Of a stretch of 64,000 bases of DNA, positions 24,428 to 33,623 are shown one piece after another. The notes under the pieces were generated by a model. The model made no database searches. It was not told the DNA's origin and was given only the letters and a program-made list of their open reading frames with translations. The translations under genes were made by a program, and so were the position numbers. How positions within the stretch are numbered: the stretch's first letter is position 1; the number at the start of each line of letters is the position of its first letter. Source of the DNA: JARRPM01 sp963765545 (GTDB taxonomy: Bacteria; Pseudomonadota; Gammaproteobacteria; Pseudomonadales; Halieaceae); NCBI GenBank assembly GCA_963765545.1, contig CAVXWW010000004.1, forward strand, positions 992,001 through 1,056,000, given 5' to 3'.

Positions 24428-26653
24428 CTACTCCGACAATCGGACCGCGGACACGATATTTTTCAACCGGTTGATACGCTCCAGCAGTTTGGATAAAGAG
24501 CCGAGGTCCGGCACCTCTACCCGCAGGCTCATGGTCGCGGTGTGGCGATTCTTGTTGGTCTGGGTATTGATCGACAGGACATTGATCCGCGCATTGGCGA
24601 ACAGGCCGGTAATATCCCTCAACAGACCCTGTCTGTCATAGGCCTCAATCGCTACATCGACTTCGTAGTTGGCCTGGGGTGAAAGCCCCCACTCGACACC
24701 GATTACGCGCTCCGGCACCTGTTCCGACAGCTTTACCAGGCGACCGCAATCCGCGCGATGTATGCTCACCCCCCGCGCCTGGGTGATAAACCCGGTAATC
24801 GCGTCCCCCGGCAAGGGTTTGCAACAGCCCGCCATATGGGTCATCAGGTTTCCCACGCCGCGCACCTGGACCTGGCCGCGATACGTATCACTGCCGGGCC
24901 GGGCCAGTTTCAGCTGTGGACCGCGATGCTCAACCAGCCCCTGGGCCGCGTTCATGACCTGGGTGGACGACAGGTCACCGGAGCCGACCGCAGCGTACAT
25001 GTCCTCCACTGTGGGCTGTTGCACCTTGCGGGCGATGCGCAGGTAGTCGACGCTTGTCAGGGCCAGGCGCTTGAATTCCCGCTCCAGCAAATGACGCCCC
25101 GCATCGATATTGTCCTCCCGGGCCTGGGCCCTGAACCAGTGCTGCACCTTTGCCCTGGCGCGCGAGGTTTTCAGGTAACCCAACCCCGCTTGCAGCCAAT
25201 CGCGTTTGGGCACCCCATCCTTGCTGGTCAATACCTCTACCCGCTCACCGGTAACCAGGGTATAGGTCAGGGGCACAATGGATCCGTTCACCTTTGCCCC
25301 GCGACAGCGATGACCGACATCGGTATGGACATGATAGGCAAAGTCCAGTGGCGTGGCACCCTGGGCAAGATTGACCACATCTCCCTGCGGCGTAAACACA
25401 TAAACCCTGTCCTGGGCCATCTGGAAACTGAACTGCTCTGCCACATCGTCCGTGTCACCTGTTTCCTCATGCCAGTCCAGCACCTGGCGCAGCCAGGCGA
25501 TCTTTTCCTCATACGTACTGGCTGGCTGGTTGCCCGAATCTGTGCCCTTGTAACGCCAGTGGGCGCAGACGCCCAGCTCCGCTTCCTCGTGCATCTCCCG
25601 GGTACGAATCTGGATTTCCAGTATCTTGCCCTCCGGTCCGACCACGGCGGTGTGCAGGGAGCGATAGCCATTTTCCTTGGGGTTGGCGATGTAGTCATCG
25701 AACTCATTGGGGATGTTGTGCCACAGTCCATGCACCAGGCCCAGCGTCGCGTAGCAATCCTTTACCTCCGGCACCAGGATTCGTATCGCGCGAATATCGT
25801 AGACCTGGGAAAAACCTATGCCCTTGCGCTGCATTTTGCGCCAGATGCTGTAAATGTGCTTGGCGCGGCCGTCTATCTCGACCTCCAGTCCCGCATTGCC
25901 CAGGACAGCGCTGAGCTCTTCCTTGACATGGACGATGAACTGGTCCCGCTCTGTGCGCTTACCATCGAGCAGGCGGGCTATTTTGCGATAGGCATCACCG
26001 TATATATAGCGGAAGGAAAGGTCCTCCAACTCCCATTTCAGGTGCCCGATACCGAGGCGGTGAGCCAGCGGTGCATAGACATCGAAAACTTCCCGGGCAA
26101 CGGGCAGGCGGCGCTGTTCATCATTCTTGACGGCGCGGATAGCGCAGGTACGCTCCGCCAGCTTGATCAGCGCGACCCGCACATCGTCCACCAGGGCAAC
26201 CAGCATTTTACGAACATTGTGTTTCTGGCCCTCTGCCTGTCCAAGCACGGGGCGGTCGCCGTGGGTGCGCAGTTCTCCAATAGCGGCCATTCGAATGACA
26301 CCCTCTATCATTCGGGCGACAGAACTGCCGAACTGCTCCGCGACTGTGTCGAGTGCCAGGCGCTGCTCCCGCACTGCCCGATAGAGAATGCCCGCTATCA
26401 GGCAATCTGAGCCCACTTGCAACTCCGCCAGGATCAGCGCTATATCCAGGCCGGCAGTAAAACAGTTTTGTTCCAGCGCCCAGTCAGCACTGTCTACTCC
26501 AGTGGTCTGCAGGGCGTCCCCTGCCGTCCGGCAGGCGGCCAGCATACGGCCCTGCTCAATTTCGCTGTGGGTAACCGGAAGATTTTCCAGCCACTGCTGC
26601 AGATCAACGCGCCCAGAGGGGCCAAGGTGAGACTGATCGCGTACCTGCACCAT
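24428..26653 (-). CDS. relA: GTP pyrophosphokinase RelA, hydrolase-inactive
   Basis: Ribosome-associated (p)ppGpp synthetase of the stringent response, 741 residues. The N-terminal hydrolase domain lacks the HD dyad: the region reads AGILYRAVREQR where SpoT has a His-Asp metal site. The synthetase domain is intact (GYRSLHTAV, LEIQIRTREMHEEAELGVCAHWRYK) and has the acidic EFDDYIA motif that marks monofunctional RelA rather than the RxKD of bifunctional enzymes. TGS (VFTPQGDVVNLAQGATPLDFAY), zinc-finger-like (CC in MAGCCKPLPGD) and ACT domains follow. It lies between cysM and mazG; the rlmD gene often found upstream of relA is absent. Confidence 0.96.
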   Translation of the reverse strand: MVQVRDQSHLGPSGRVDLQQWLENLPVTHSEIEQGRMLAACRTAGDALQTTGVDSADWALEQNCFTAGLDIALILAELQVGSDCLIAGILYRAVREQRLALDTVAEQFGSSVARMIEGVIRMAAIGELRTHGDRPVLGQAEGQKHNVRKMLVALVDDVRVALIKLAERTCAIRAVKNDEQRRLPVAREVFDVYAPLAHRLGIGHLKWELEDLSFRYIYGDAYRKIARLLDGKRTERDQFIVHVKEELSAVLGNAGLEVEIDGRAKHIYSIWRKMQRKGIGFSQVYDIRAIRILVPEVKDCYATLGLVHGLWHNIPNEFDDYIANPKENGYRSLHTAVVGPEGKILEIQIRTREMHEEAELGVCAHWRYKGTDSGNQPASTYEEKIAWLRQVLDWHEETGDTDDVAEQFSFQMAQDRVYVFTPQGDVVNLAQGATPLDFAYHVHTDVGHRCRGAKVNGSIVPLTYTLVTGERVEVLTSKDGVPKRDWLQAGLGYLKTSRARAKVQHWFRAQAREDNIDAGRHLLEREFKRLALTSVDYLRIARKVQQPTVEDMYAAVGSGDLSSTQVMNAAQGLVEHRGPQLKLARPGSDTYRGQVQVRGVGNLMTHMAGCCKPLPGDAITGFITQARGVSIHRADCGRLVKLSEQVPERVIGVEWGLSPQANYEVDVAIEAYDRQGLLRDITGLFANARINVLSINTQTNKNRHTATMSLRVEVPDLGSLSKLLERINRLKNIVSAVRLSE

Positions 26654-26668
26654 GGACTTACAACCCCA

Positions 26669-27562
26669 TCAGCCGGCGAATACGCCTGTCGACAGGTAGC
26701 GGTCGCCCCTGTCGCAGATGATCGCAACGATGACGGCGTTCTCAAGCTCCCGGGAAAGACGCAGTGCAGCGGCAATGGAGCCACCGGAGGAGACACCGCA
26801 AAAAATACCTTCCTGCCGCGCCAGCGCTCGCATGGTGTCTTCCGACTCCTGCTGTGAGATATCGAGTACGCGGTCCACCCGGGCAGCGTCATAGATGCTG
26901 GGAAGGTAGGCCTGTGGCCAGCGGCGGATGCCGGGAATACTGGATCCCTCTACCGGCTGCAGACCCACAATCTGTATGTCCGGGTTCTGCTGTTTGAGAT
27001 AGGCGGAACAACCCATGATAGTGCCGGTGGTTCCCATAGATGCAACAAAGTGGGTTACGGTGCCACCGGTCTGCTGCCAGACCTCCGGTCCGGTACCGAC
27101 CAGGTGGGCTCGTGGATTGTCCGGGTTGGCAAACTGGTCCAGCACGCGACCCTCACCCCTGGCCTGCATAGCCATGGCGAGATCCCTGGCGCCTTCCATC
27201 CCCTGCTCCTGGCTGACCTCGAGCAGTTCGGCGCCGTAGGCGGACATGGCCTGTTTGCGCTCGTCGCTCATGTGGGAGGGCATAATCAGGATAAGGCGGT
27301 ATCCCCGCACCGCGGCGGCCATAGCGAGCGCGATGCCCGTGTTGCCGCTGGTGGCTTCTATCAGCGTATCGCCCGGGCTGATATCACCCCGTGCCTCGGC
27401 CTGGGCGATCATGCTGAGGGCCGGTCTGTCCTTGACCGAGCCCGCCGGATTGGTGCCTTCGAGCTTGCCAAGTATGGTGTTGGTAGTCTCACCCGGCAGA
27501 CGTTGCAGGCGCACCAGCGGGGTATTGCCTATACAGGCTTCTATGGTTGGGTATTCAGGCAT
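26669..27562 (-). CDS. cysM: cysteine synthase B
   Basis: PLP enzyme making cysteine from O-acetylserine and sulfide, or S-sulfocysteine from thiosulfate. The 297-residue length and the ending CDRGDRYLSTGVF fit CysM. The PLP lysine lies in NPAGSVKDRPAL near residue 42, and the phosphate loop is SGNTGIALA near residue 70. It starts 65 nt after the acpS stop and ends 15 nt before relA. Confidence 0.95.
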   Translation of the reverse strand: MPEYPTIEACIGNTPLVRLQRLPGETTNTILGKLEGTNPAGSVKDRPALSMIAQAEARGDISPGDTLIEATSGNTGIALAMAAAVRGYRLILIMPSHMSDERKQAMSAYGAELLEVSQEQGMEGARDLAMAMQARGEGRVLDQFANPDNPRAHLVGTGPEVWQQTGGTVTHFVASMGTTGTIMGCSAYLKQQNPDIQIVGLQPVEGSSIPGIRRWPQAYLPSIYDAARVDRVLDISQQESEDTMRALARQEGIFCGVSSGGSIAAALRLSRELENAVIVAIICDRGDRYLSTGVFAG

Positions 27563-27627
27563 TGAGAGTTACCGCACCTCGGGGTAGCGAGTATAACGAA
27601 CTTACCCGGTAATGCACCACGGGGGCA

Positions 27628-28002
27628 TCAGGCGGCGAGCACCGCAAAGGCGACCACATACTCCAGCTCATCGGCCAGGCTCAGTTCAACCCGGTTGCCG
27701 CCCCGGCTTGTTGCCACTTCCAGGGCGCCACCAACAAGCGTGACCAGCGGCGCGCCATAGCTGTCATGACCTATGATGATATCCTGCCAGCTGACGCCCC
27801 GGCCTATACCGGTACCCAGTGCCTTGGCAATGGCTTCCTTGGCGGCAAAACGCTTGGCAAGTAAGCGCTGGGGCTGACCACTGGCGCGGTACTCCTCCTG
27901 CTCTTGCGGGGCCAGGATGCGCGCCACAAACCGCTCGCCCAAGCGCTCAACAACTTCTTCAACCCTGGAGATCTTGAGAATGTCGGTTCCAATGGCAATC
28001 AA
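27628..28002 (-). CDS. acpS: holo-[acyl-carrier-protein] synthase
   Basis: Transfers phosphopantetheine from CoA to acyl carrier protein. The 124-residue protein begins IAIGTDILKISRVEE with the metal-binding Asp and has the second motif FAAKEAIAKALGTGIG. The start is a TTG whose last two bases, with the following A, form the recO stop (TTGA overlap), so translation is coupled to recO. In many relatives pdxJ sits between recO and acpS; here it is missing. Confidence 0.94.
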   Translation of the reverse strand: MIAIGTDILKISRVEEVVERLGERFVARILAPQEQEEYRASGQPQRLLAKRFAAKEAIAKALGTGIGRGVSWQDIIIGHDSYGAPLVTLVGGALEVATSRGGNRVELSLADELEYVVAFAVLAA

Positions 28003-28754
28003 CGCGTATCCTCCTTCGTGGCTTCATCGGCGGGCCGCGTCGCCTTCCTGTGCGCCCGAAACAGGTCACGGCTGCGCAGGGGCGCATCACCCAGTTGCTG
28101 CGCCAGGACCAGTCGCAGCAGCCGCTTTGCCGTTTGCCGCGCGTCACCATGAAAGTTATCGGCGGCGATAGCCAGCAGGTCGGCTCCCTTAAAAGCGGGT
28201 TGAGCGGGGTCGACCCCGGCGCCGCGGGCCACCAGCCCATAGTCGGGGTGATAGTGGTACCAGGCCTGTGGCATTACCGCCTCACCACTATGGCCATCCA
28301 TGTCGAGCTCAAAGCCGTAGCCCAGCTCCGCCAGTAATGCGAATTCAAACCGGCGCAGTACGTCATCGATTTCCAGGTCGCCGGCCAGCACGTCCAGGGT
28401 CCTGGCGTAGGCGGCAAACAGCTGCGGATGTGCGTCGTAACGATGCAGCAAGCGCATCAGTAGTTCGTTCATATACAGCCCACTGAACATTCGCTCGGCG
28501 CGCAACATAAGGGGGGGACCTGCCACCTCGGTGGCCGTGAGGTTCTTCAGGTCGGTGCGCCCGCTGAATGACAGCAGCAAGGGAATAAAGGGCTGCAACA
28601 GGGCGTTGCCGCTGCCGCCGCGGGTCTTGCGTCGGGCGCCGCGCGCCACCAGGCTGATCCTGCCCTGCTCAGCTGTGAACACCTCCAGCAACATACTGCT
28701 GTCCCGATAGGGTCGACGATGGAGGATATAGGCGGGTTGGAGGTTGATTCGCAT
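27999..28754 (-). CDS. recO: DNA repair protein RecO
   Basis: RecO works with RecR to load RecA on SSB-coated single strands. The 251-residue protein shows the N-terminal OB-fold text AYILHRRPYRDSSMLLEVFTAE and the following basic region, and the helical middle GLYMNELLMRLL. It begins 29 nt after era and overlaps acpS by 4 nt. Confidence 0.94.
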   Translation of the reverse strand: MRINLQPAYILHRRPYRDSSMLLEVFTAEQGRISLVARGARRKTRGGSGNALLQPFIPLLLSFSGRTDLKNLTATEVAGPPLMLRAERMFSGLYMNELLMRLLHRYDAHPQLFAAYARTLDVLAGDLEIDDVLRRFEFALLAELGYGFELDMDGHSGEAVMPQAWYHYHPDYGLVARGAGVDPAQPAFKGADLLAIAADNFHGDARQTAKRLLRLVLAQQLGDAPLRSRDLFRAHRKATRPADEATKEDTR

Positions 28755-28783
28755 GATTCACTTGCCAGCGGGTTCAGGACCCA

Positions 28784-29683
28784 CTAGACATCGTCGTAGC
28801 CCAGGCTGCGCAGCGCTCTTTCGTCATCCGACCAGCCGGACCTGACCTTGACCCAGAGTCGCAGCATAACCTTGCTGTCGAATAACAACTCCATGTCCCG
28901 GCGAGCGTCGGTGCCGATAGATCGCAGGCGCGCGCCACCCTCACCAATCAGGATCCTTTTCTGCCCCTTGCGCTCCACCAGGATGAGCGCGGAAATATGC
29001 AGAACCTCTCCGTCGAGAGCGAACTCCTCTATTTCGACCGCGATGGCATAGGGTATCTCCTCACCCAGTTGACGCATAATTTTTTCGCGTACGATTTCCG
29101 CCGCCAGGAAACGCTGGCTGCGATCAGTGATTTGCTCCTCTGGAAACAGGAATTGGGAAACCGGCAGGAACTTCAGGATCTCCCTCTCCAGTTCATCCAC
29201 ATTGTGCTGGCGCAGCGCGGAGGCTGGCAGGATAGCCGCAAAATCAGCCTTGGTGGCGAGCATCTGCAGGTGGGGCAGCAGGCTGCTCTTATCTTCCAGC
29301 AGGTCCACCTTGTTCACAACCAGGACACAGGGCAGCCCTCCCTGTAAGATCTGCTCCAGCACCATGGCGTCTTCTTCCGTCCAGGCGGTGCGGTCCACCA
29401 CGAAGACCACGAGGTCCACGTCTCGTATTGCAGCGCTCGCGGCCCGGTTCATATAGCGGTTTATCGCCTTCTCGGCATCCTTGTGCAGGCCCGGCGTGTC
29501 GACAAAAATAATCTGGTGATTCAACTCTGTCTTGATACCGACCACCCGGTGGCGCGTGGTCTGTGGCTTGCGAGAGGTGATACTGATTTTCTGGCCTAGC
29601 AGGTGGTTCAGCAGGGTGGACTTGCCCACGTTTGGCCGCCCGACGATGGCGACGTAACCACAGTGGCGCTCTTCACTGGTCAT
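28784..29683 (-). CDS. era: GTPase Era
   Basis: Ribosome-assembly GTPase binding the 3' end of 16S rRNA. The 299-residue protein has G1 GRPNVGKST (near residue 15), G3 DTPGLH, G4 NKVD and a C-terminal KH domain with KGQKRILIGEGG. The ATG at 29683 overlaps the rnc stop region by 11 nt, so the two are coupled as in other proteobacteria. Confidence 0.97.
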   Translation of the reverse strand: MTSEERHCGYVAIVGRPNVGKSTLLNHLLGQKISITSRKPQTTRHRVVGIKTELNHQIIFVDTPGLHKDAEKAINRYMNRAASAAIRDVDLVVFVVDRTAWTEEDAMVLEQILQGGLPCVLVVNKVDLLEDKSSLLPHLQMLATKADFAAILPASALRQHNVDELEREILKFLPVSQFLFPEEQITDRSQRFLAAEIVREKIMRQLGEEIPYAIAVEIEEFALDGEVLHISALILVERKGQKRILIGEGGARLRSIGTDARRDMELLFDSKVMLRLWVKVRSGWSDDERALRSLGYDDV

Positions 29684-30353
29684 TGGCTGACAACTTCTCC
29701 AGGGCGTTGCGGGCAGCATCCTGCTCGGCCTTGCGCCGGCTTTTGCCTGAACCCGTCACCACCATCTGCGGGCGGTCCAGGCGACAGTTCACGCTGAATA
29801 CCTGGTCGTGGTCTTCACCTTCTGCCGCCACCATCTCGTATTCAGGCAGCGGGTTACCGCGACCCTGCAGGTATTCCTGCAAGCGGGTTTTGGCATCCTT
29901 GTCGGCTGAGCCGCTAGCAAGCTTTTCCAGCCGCTCATTGAACCACGCCAGCACACAGGCCCTGCAAGGCTCAAAACCGCCATCCAGCAGGATAGCACCG
30001 GCCAGTGCCTCGAGGGTGTCCGCCAGGATAGATGAACGACGGTAGCCACCGCTCTTGCGCTCACCGGGGCCCAACAGCAGATGCTCCCCCACGTCCAATT
30101 CCCTGGCCACCACCGCGAGCGTTTCACCTTTAACCAGGGATGCTCGCATGCGGCTCATATCGCCTTCACTGGCAGCGGGAAAGCGTTGGTAAAGGGCCTC
30201 GGCAATGATGTGATTGACTATTGAATCACCAAGGAATTCCAGGCGTTCATTATTGCGGCTGCCCGCACTGCGATGGGTCAGCGCCTTGGTGAGCAAGTGA
30301 GGATCGTTGAAATCATAACCCAGGGCCCGCTCCAGGGCGGCCGCGTTCGCCAT
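29673..30353 (-). CDS. rnc: ribonuclease III
   Basis: Double-strand-specific RNase processing rRNA and mRNA. The 226-residue protein has the signature NERLEFLGDSIV near residue 37, the second acidic pair in DTLEALAGAILLDGG, and a C-terminal dsRNA-binding domain (PLPEYEMVAAEGEDHDQ through SRRKAEQDAARNAL). It starts 7 nt after the DUF4845 gene. Confidence 0.97.
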   Translation of the reverse strand: MANAAALERALGYDFNDPHLLTKALTHRSAGSRNNERLEFLGDSIVNHIIAEALYQRFPAASEGDMSRMRASLVKGETLAVVARELDVGEHLLLGPGERKSGGYRRSSILADTLEALAGAILLDGGFEPCRACVLAWFNERLEKLASGSADKDAKTRLQEYLQGRGNPLPEYEMVAAEGEDHDQVFSVNCRLDRPQMVVTGSGKSRRKAEQDAARNALEKLSANDQ

Positions 30354-30360
30354 GACGTCG

Positions 30361-30744
30361 TCAGTATTTCAGCTTGCCGGTTTCGATCTCCAGGTCTTCA
30401 AACTTCATTACCGCATCGATATTTCCCATGATCGGCACCCGCGCCTCATACCTGGCATCGATGAAGGTTCTTCCATCCTTGTGGAAAACCTCTACATCCT
30501 TGGGCTTGAGGTCATAGATCTGGTTGGTATTGAAGACGGTTTCTATCTTGCGCCGAATATCCGGAATACTGTCTTCTTCGGCATTGTAGTTCGTGGCAAT
30601 AGTCGACACGATTTCCCGAATACTTAAATACTCAAGGTAACGCGGCACCATTCTGATGGCGCACATGACGAAAAACCCGACCATGGCGGCCACCACCAAC
30701 ATACCTGGTATGGACATTCCCCGCTGGGATGAAAACGTCTTCAT
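30361..30744 (-). CDS. DUF4845 family membrane-anchored protein
   Basis: This 127-residue protein has one N-terminal membrane helix (about residues 8-28, with a pilin-like SQRGMSIPG start) followed by a soluble domain of mixed strands, matching DUF4845. The family is regularly found between lepB and rnc in gamma- and betaproteobacteria, as here, but its function is not known. The type IV pilin-like N-terminus is suggestive only. Confidence 0.85.
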   Translation of the reverse strand: MKTFSSQRGMSIPGMLVVAAMVGFFVMCAIRMVPRYLEYLSIREIVSTIATNYNAEEDSIPDIRRKIETVFNTNQIYDLKPKDVEVFHKDGRTFIDARYEARVPIMGNIDAVMKFEDLEIETGKLKY

Positions 30745-30771
30745 TTGCTGTACTCCCCGATTACGCCTAAA

Positions 30772-31611
30772 TTATTCTATCAGGCCAACGCGGCTGAAAC
30801 TCGGGACGCTGAACAACGAGTCCCAGTGCATCCAGACGGCGAAGGCCTTGCCTACTATATCCTTTTCCGGCACCTGGCCCCAAATCCTGCTGTCGCTGCT
30901 ATTGTCCCGGTTATCACCCATCATAAAATAGTGCCCCGGTTTGACCTGCACGGAAAAATCCCGCGCCGGACGTGTTTCATCTACTTGTACCAGATGACTC
31001 TCACCACCCAGGGTTTCCAGCCCGAGGCGGTACCTGGAACTGCCCTCGGGCACCACCGCCAAATTATCCTGCGCCAGTTCAGTACCATTCACAAACAGAC
31101 GCTTATTGCGGTAAGTGATGGTGTCCCCGGGCAGGCCTATCACCCGTTTTATAAAGTAGGTGTCATTCATATGCGGCGGAAAAAAGACCATCACATCCCC
31201 CCGCTCCGGCTCATTCAGCGCCAGCACCTTGGTGCGGACCACGGGCAGGCGAATACCGTAGGTATATTTGTTTACCAGGATGTAATCGCCCACCTCCAGG
31301 GTGGGAACCATCGAAGAAGACGGTATCTGGAACGGCTCTACCAGGAAGGAGCGAAGCACGAATACCACCAGCAGCACTGGAAAAAAAGACCGGGCATATT
31401 CGACAACAACCGGTTCCGCAGCAGTATCCGCCACCCGAGCCTGGTACTTCAGTGCCTCGCTGCTGCCCTCCTGCTGCCACTGGGGATACTGGACCTGAAG
31501 ATCGGCCACGGCGCGGCGGCGCCCTGGTGCCAGCAATAGAGCGTCCAGCAACCAGATAAGGCCGCTGCCGAATACCAGGATTACCAGGATGAGGGGGAAA
31601 TCGATATCCAT
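30772..31611 (-). CDS. lepB: signal peptidase I
   Basis: Cleaves signal peptides at the periplasmic face of the inner membrane. The 279-residue protein has two N-terminal membrane segments (about 5-23 and 60-78), the catalytic serine in IPSSSMVPTL near residue 92, and the catalytic lysine in YFIKRVIGLPGD near residue 155. The GDNRDNSSDSR block follows. It is 11 nt downstream of lepA. Confidence 0.97.
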   Translation of the reverse strand: MDIDFPLILVILVFGSGLIWLLDALLLAPGRRRAVADLQVQYPQWQQEGSSEALKYQARVADTAAEPVVVEYARSFFPVLLVVFVLRSFLVEPFQIPSSSMVPTLEVGDYILVNKYTYGIRLPVVRTKVLALNEPERGDVMVFFPPHMNDTYFIKRVIGLPGDTITYRNKRLFVNGTELAQDNLAVVPEGSSRYRLGLETLGGESHLVQVDETRPARDFSVQVKPGHYFMMGDNRDNSSDSRIWGQVPEKDIVGKAFAVWMHWDSLFSVPSFSRVGLIE

Positions 31612-31622
31612 AATCTGACCTG

Positions 31623-33425
31623 TCAGCCGTCCACCTTGAGCACTGCCAGGAAAGCTGACTGGGGTATCTCCACCCTGCCCACCTGCTTCATGCGTTTCTT
31701 ACCCGCTTTTTGTTTGTCCAGCAATTTGCGTTTGCGGCTTACGTCACCGCCATAGCATTTGGCAGTCACGTTCTTGCGCAGCGCTTTCACGGTCTGCCTG
31801 GCGACAATCTTGCCGCCTACGGCGGACTGGATTGCCACGTCGAACATCTGCCTGGGGATAAGTTCTTTCATTTTTTCAGTCAGCACACGCCCTCGATGCT
31901 GCACCTGGTCACGGTGCACGATGACAGCCAGTGCGTCCACCCGCTCGCCGTTGATCAGAACGTCCAGCCGCGACAGCGTGGCTGCCTCAAACCGCTCAAA
32001 GCTGTAATCCAGCGATGCATAGCCACGACTCACAGACTTGAGGCGATCAAAGAAGTCCAGCACGACCTCAGCCATCGGAATGTCATAGGTGAGCGACACC
32101 TGGGCACCCAGGTATTGCATATCTTTTTGCAGGCCGCGTTTTTCCACGCAAAGGGTAATGACGTTGCCGAGGTAGTCGTGCGGCACAAGTATATGGCAGC
32201 GGGCAATCGGCTCGCGCATTTCCTCGATATCTCCAACATCCGGCAGCCGCGAGGGATTGTCTACCAGCAGTATCTCGCCGTTCTTTCTGACGACCTCGTA
32301 GATCACTGTCGGGGCGGTGGTGATCAGGTCGAGGTCGTACTCACGCTCCAGCCGCTCCTGGATGATCTCCATATGCAGCATGCCGAGAAAGCCGCAGCGA
32401 AAACCGAAGCCCAGGGCGTCAGACGTCTCCGGCTCATAAAAGAGCGAGGCGTCATTGAGGGTCAGCTTGGCCAGGGCATCGCGGAAATCCTCGTAGTCAT
32501 CGGAGGAGATGGTAAATATCCCGGCATAGACCTGTGGTTTCACACGCTGGAAACCGGGCAGACCCGGCACTTCATCCTGGCGCTGGGCGTGAATCAGCGT
32601 GTCGCCCACCGGCGCGCCATGTATGTCCTTGATGCCGGCCACCACGAAACCCACCTCGCCGGCCTGCAACACATCGCACTCCAGCCGCTTGGGAGTGAAT
32701 ATACCGACCGCATCCACCTGATGGGACTTGCCGATAGACTTTGCCACGATTTTGTCACGCTTGCGCAGTTGGCCGTTCTTTACCCTGACCAGGGAAACCA
32801 CCCCAAGGTAGTTATCGAACCAAGAGTCAATGATCAGCGCCTGCAGCGGTTCCTCACGATCACCTTCCGGCGGCGGAATCCGGTGGACGAGGGTTTCCAG
32901 GGCATCCTCTATGCCCAGACCCGACTTGGCACTGACCAGGCAGGCGTCGGTGGCATCAATACCGATGATTTCCTCGATCTCTACCTTGACCCGGTCGGGA
33001 TCGGCCTGGGGAAGGTCCATTTTATTGAGGATGGGCACCACTTCCAGCCCCTGCTCAATGGCGGTATAGCAATTGGCCACCGATTGGGCCTCCACTCCCT
33101 GGCCGGCGTCGACGACCAGCAGGGCACCCTCGCATGCCGCGAGAGAGCGCGACACTTCGTAGGAGAAGTCCACGTGGCCCGGGGTATCAATAAAATTGAG
33201 CTGATAGACCTGCCCGTCCCTGGCGGTATAGTCCAGCGTGACACTCTGGGCTTTGATGGTGATACCTCGCTCGCGCTCGATATCCATTGAATCGAGCACC
33301 TGCGAGTCCATTTCCCGGGCGCTCAGTCCACCACAATGCTGGATAAACCGGTCCGCGAGCGTGGATTTACCGTGGTCGATGTGGGCAATGATAGAAAAAT
33401 TGCGGATGTGGCTGAGATCACTCAC
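31623..33425 (-). CDS. lepA: elongation factor 4
   Basis: Translational GTPase that remodels ribosomes in stress or initiation. The 600-residue protein has G1 AHIDHGKSTLADR at residues 13-25, DTPGHVDF, NKMDLP, and the LepA-specific C-terminal domain with KCYGGDVSRKRKLLDKQKAG. The start codon is GTG at 33425 with weak ribosome-binding sequence. It follows mucD after 198 nt that contain a strong hairpin. Confidence 0.96.
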   Translation of the reverse strand: MSDLSHIRNFSIIAHIDHGKSTLADRFIQHCGGLSAREMDSQVLDSMDIERERGITIKAQSVTLDYTARDGQVYQLNFIDTPGHVDFSYEVSRSLAACEGALLVVDAGQGVEAQSVANCYTAIEQGLEVVPILNKMDLPQADPDRVKVEIEEIIGIDATDACLVSAKSGLGIEDALETLVHRIPPPEGDREEPLQALIIDSWFDNYLGVVSLVRVKNGQLRKRDKIVAKSIGKSHQVDAVGIFTPKRLECDVLQAGEVGFVVAGIKDIHGAPVGDTLIHAQRQDEVPGLPGFQRVKPQVYAGIFTISSDDYEDFRDALAKLTLNDASLFYEPETSDALGFGFRCGFLGMLHMEIIQERLEREYDLDLITTAPTVIYEVVRKNGEILLVDNPSRLPDVGDIEEMREPIARCHILVPHDYLGNVITLCVEKRGLQKDMQYLGAQVSLTYDIPMAEVVLDFFDRLKSVSRGYASLDYSFERFEAATLSRLDVLINGERVDALAVIVHRDQVQHRGRVLTEKMKELIPRQMFDVAIQSAVGGKIVARQTVKALRKNVTAKCYGGDVSRKRKLLDKQKAGKKRMKQVGRVEIPQSAFLAVLKVDG

Positions 33426-33557
33426 TCAATAAGGCTCGGTTAGCGCAGACTATGACTGCTGCTGCGCAAAAACAGTTGGGGAGAGCGGCCACGCGGACCA
33501 CCCTTGAAAAAACGCGAGATTGTACCCCAACCGGAATGCAACCGCCACGTCCGGGGG

Positions 33558-33597
33558 TCCTGGCCCGGAAGAGAGAACGCTCTCCTTCGGGCCAGGA
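33558..33597. repeat. 18-bp hairpin between mucD and lepA
   Basis: Arms 33558-33575 and 33580-33597 pair at 16 of 18 positions with one G-T wobble among the differences, around a 4-base loop (AACG). There is no T-run after it in either direction, so it is not a classical intrinsic terminator. It could be an mRNA stability element or attenuator in the mucD-lepA transcript. Confidence 0.7.
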
Positions 33598-33623
33598 GTG
33601 GCCTGCCGCCCTGGCGGCCGGGG

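Noticed and set aside
24758..26410. 550-codon plus-strand open frame opposite relA
   Set aside because: It mirrors the well-supported relA gene, has no recognisable protein features, and is a by-product of high GC content.
24428..26653. Calling the Rel/Spo gene spoT
   Set aside because: The hydrolase His-Asp pair is missing and the acidic EFDD motif marks a monofunctional synthetase.
31710..33290. 526-codon plus-strand open frame opposite lepA
   Set aside because: Antisense shadow of lepA; no domain, no ribosome-binding site of note.
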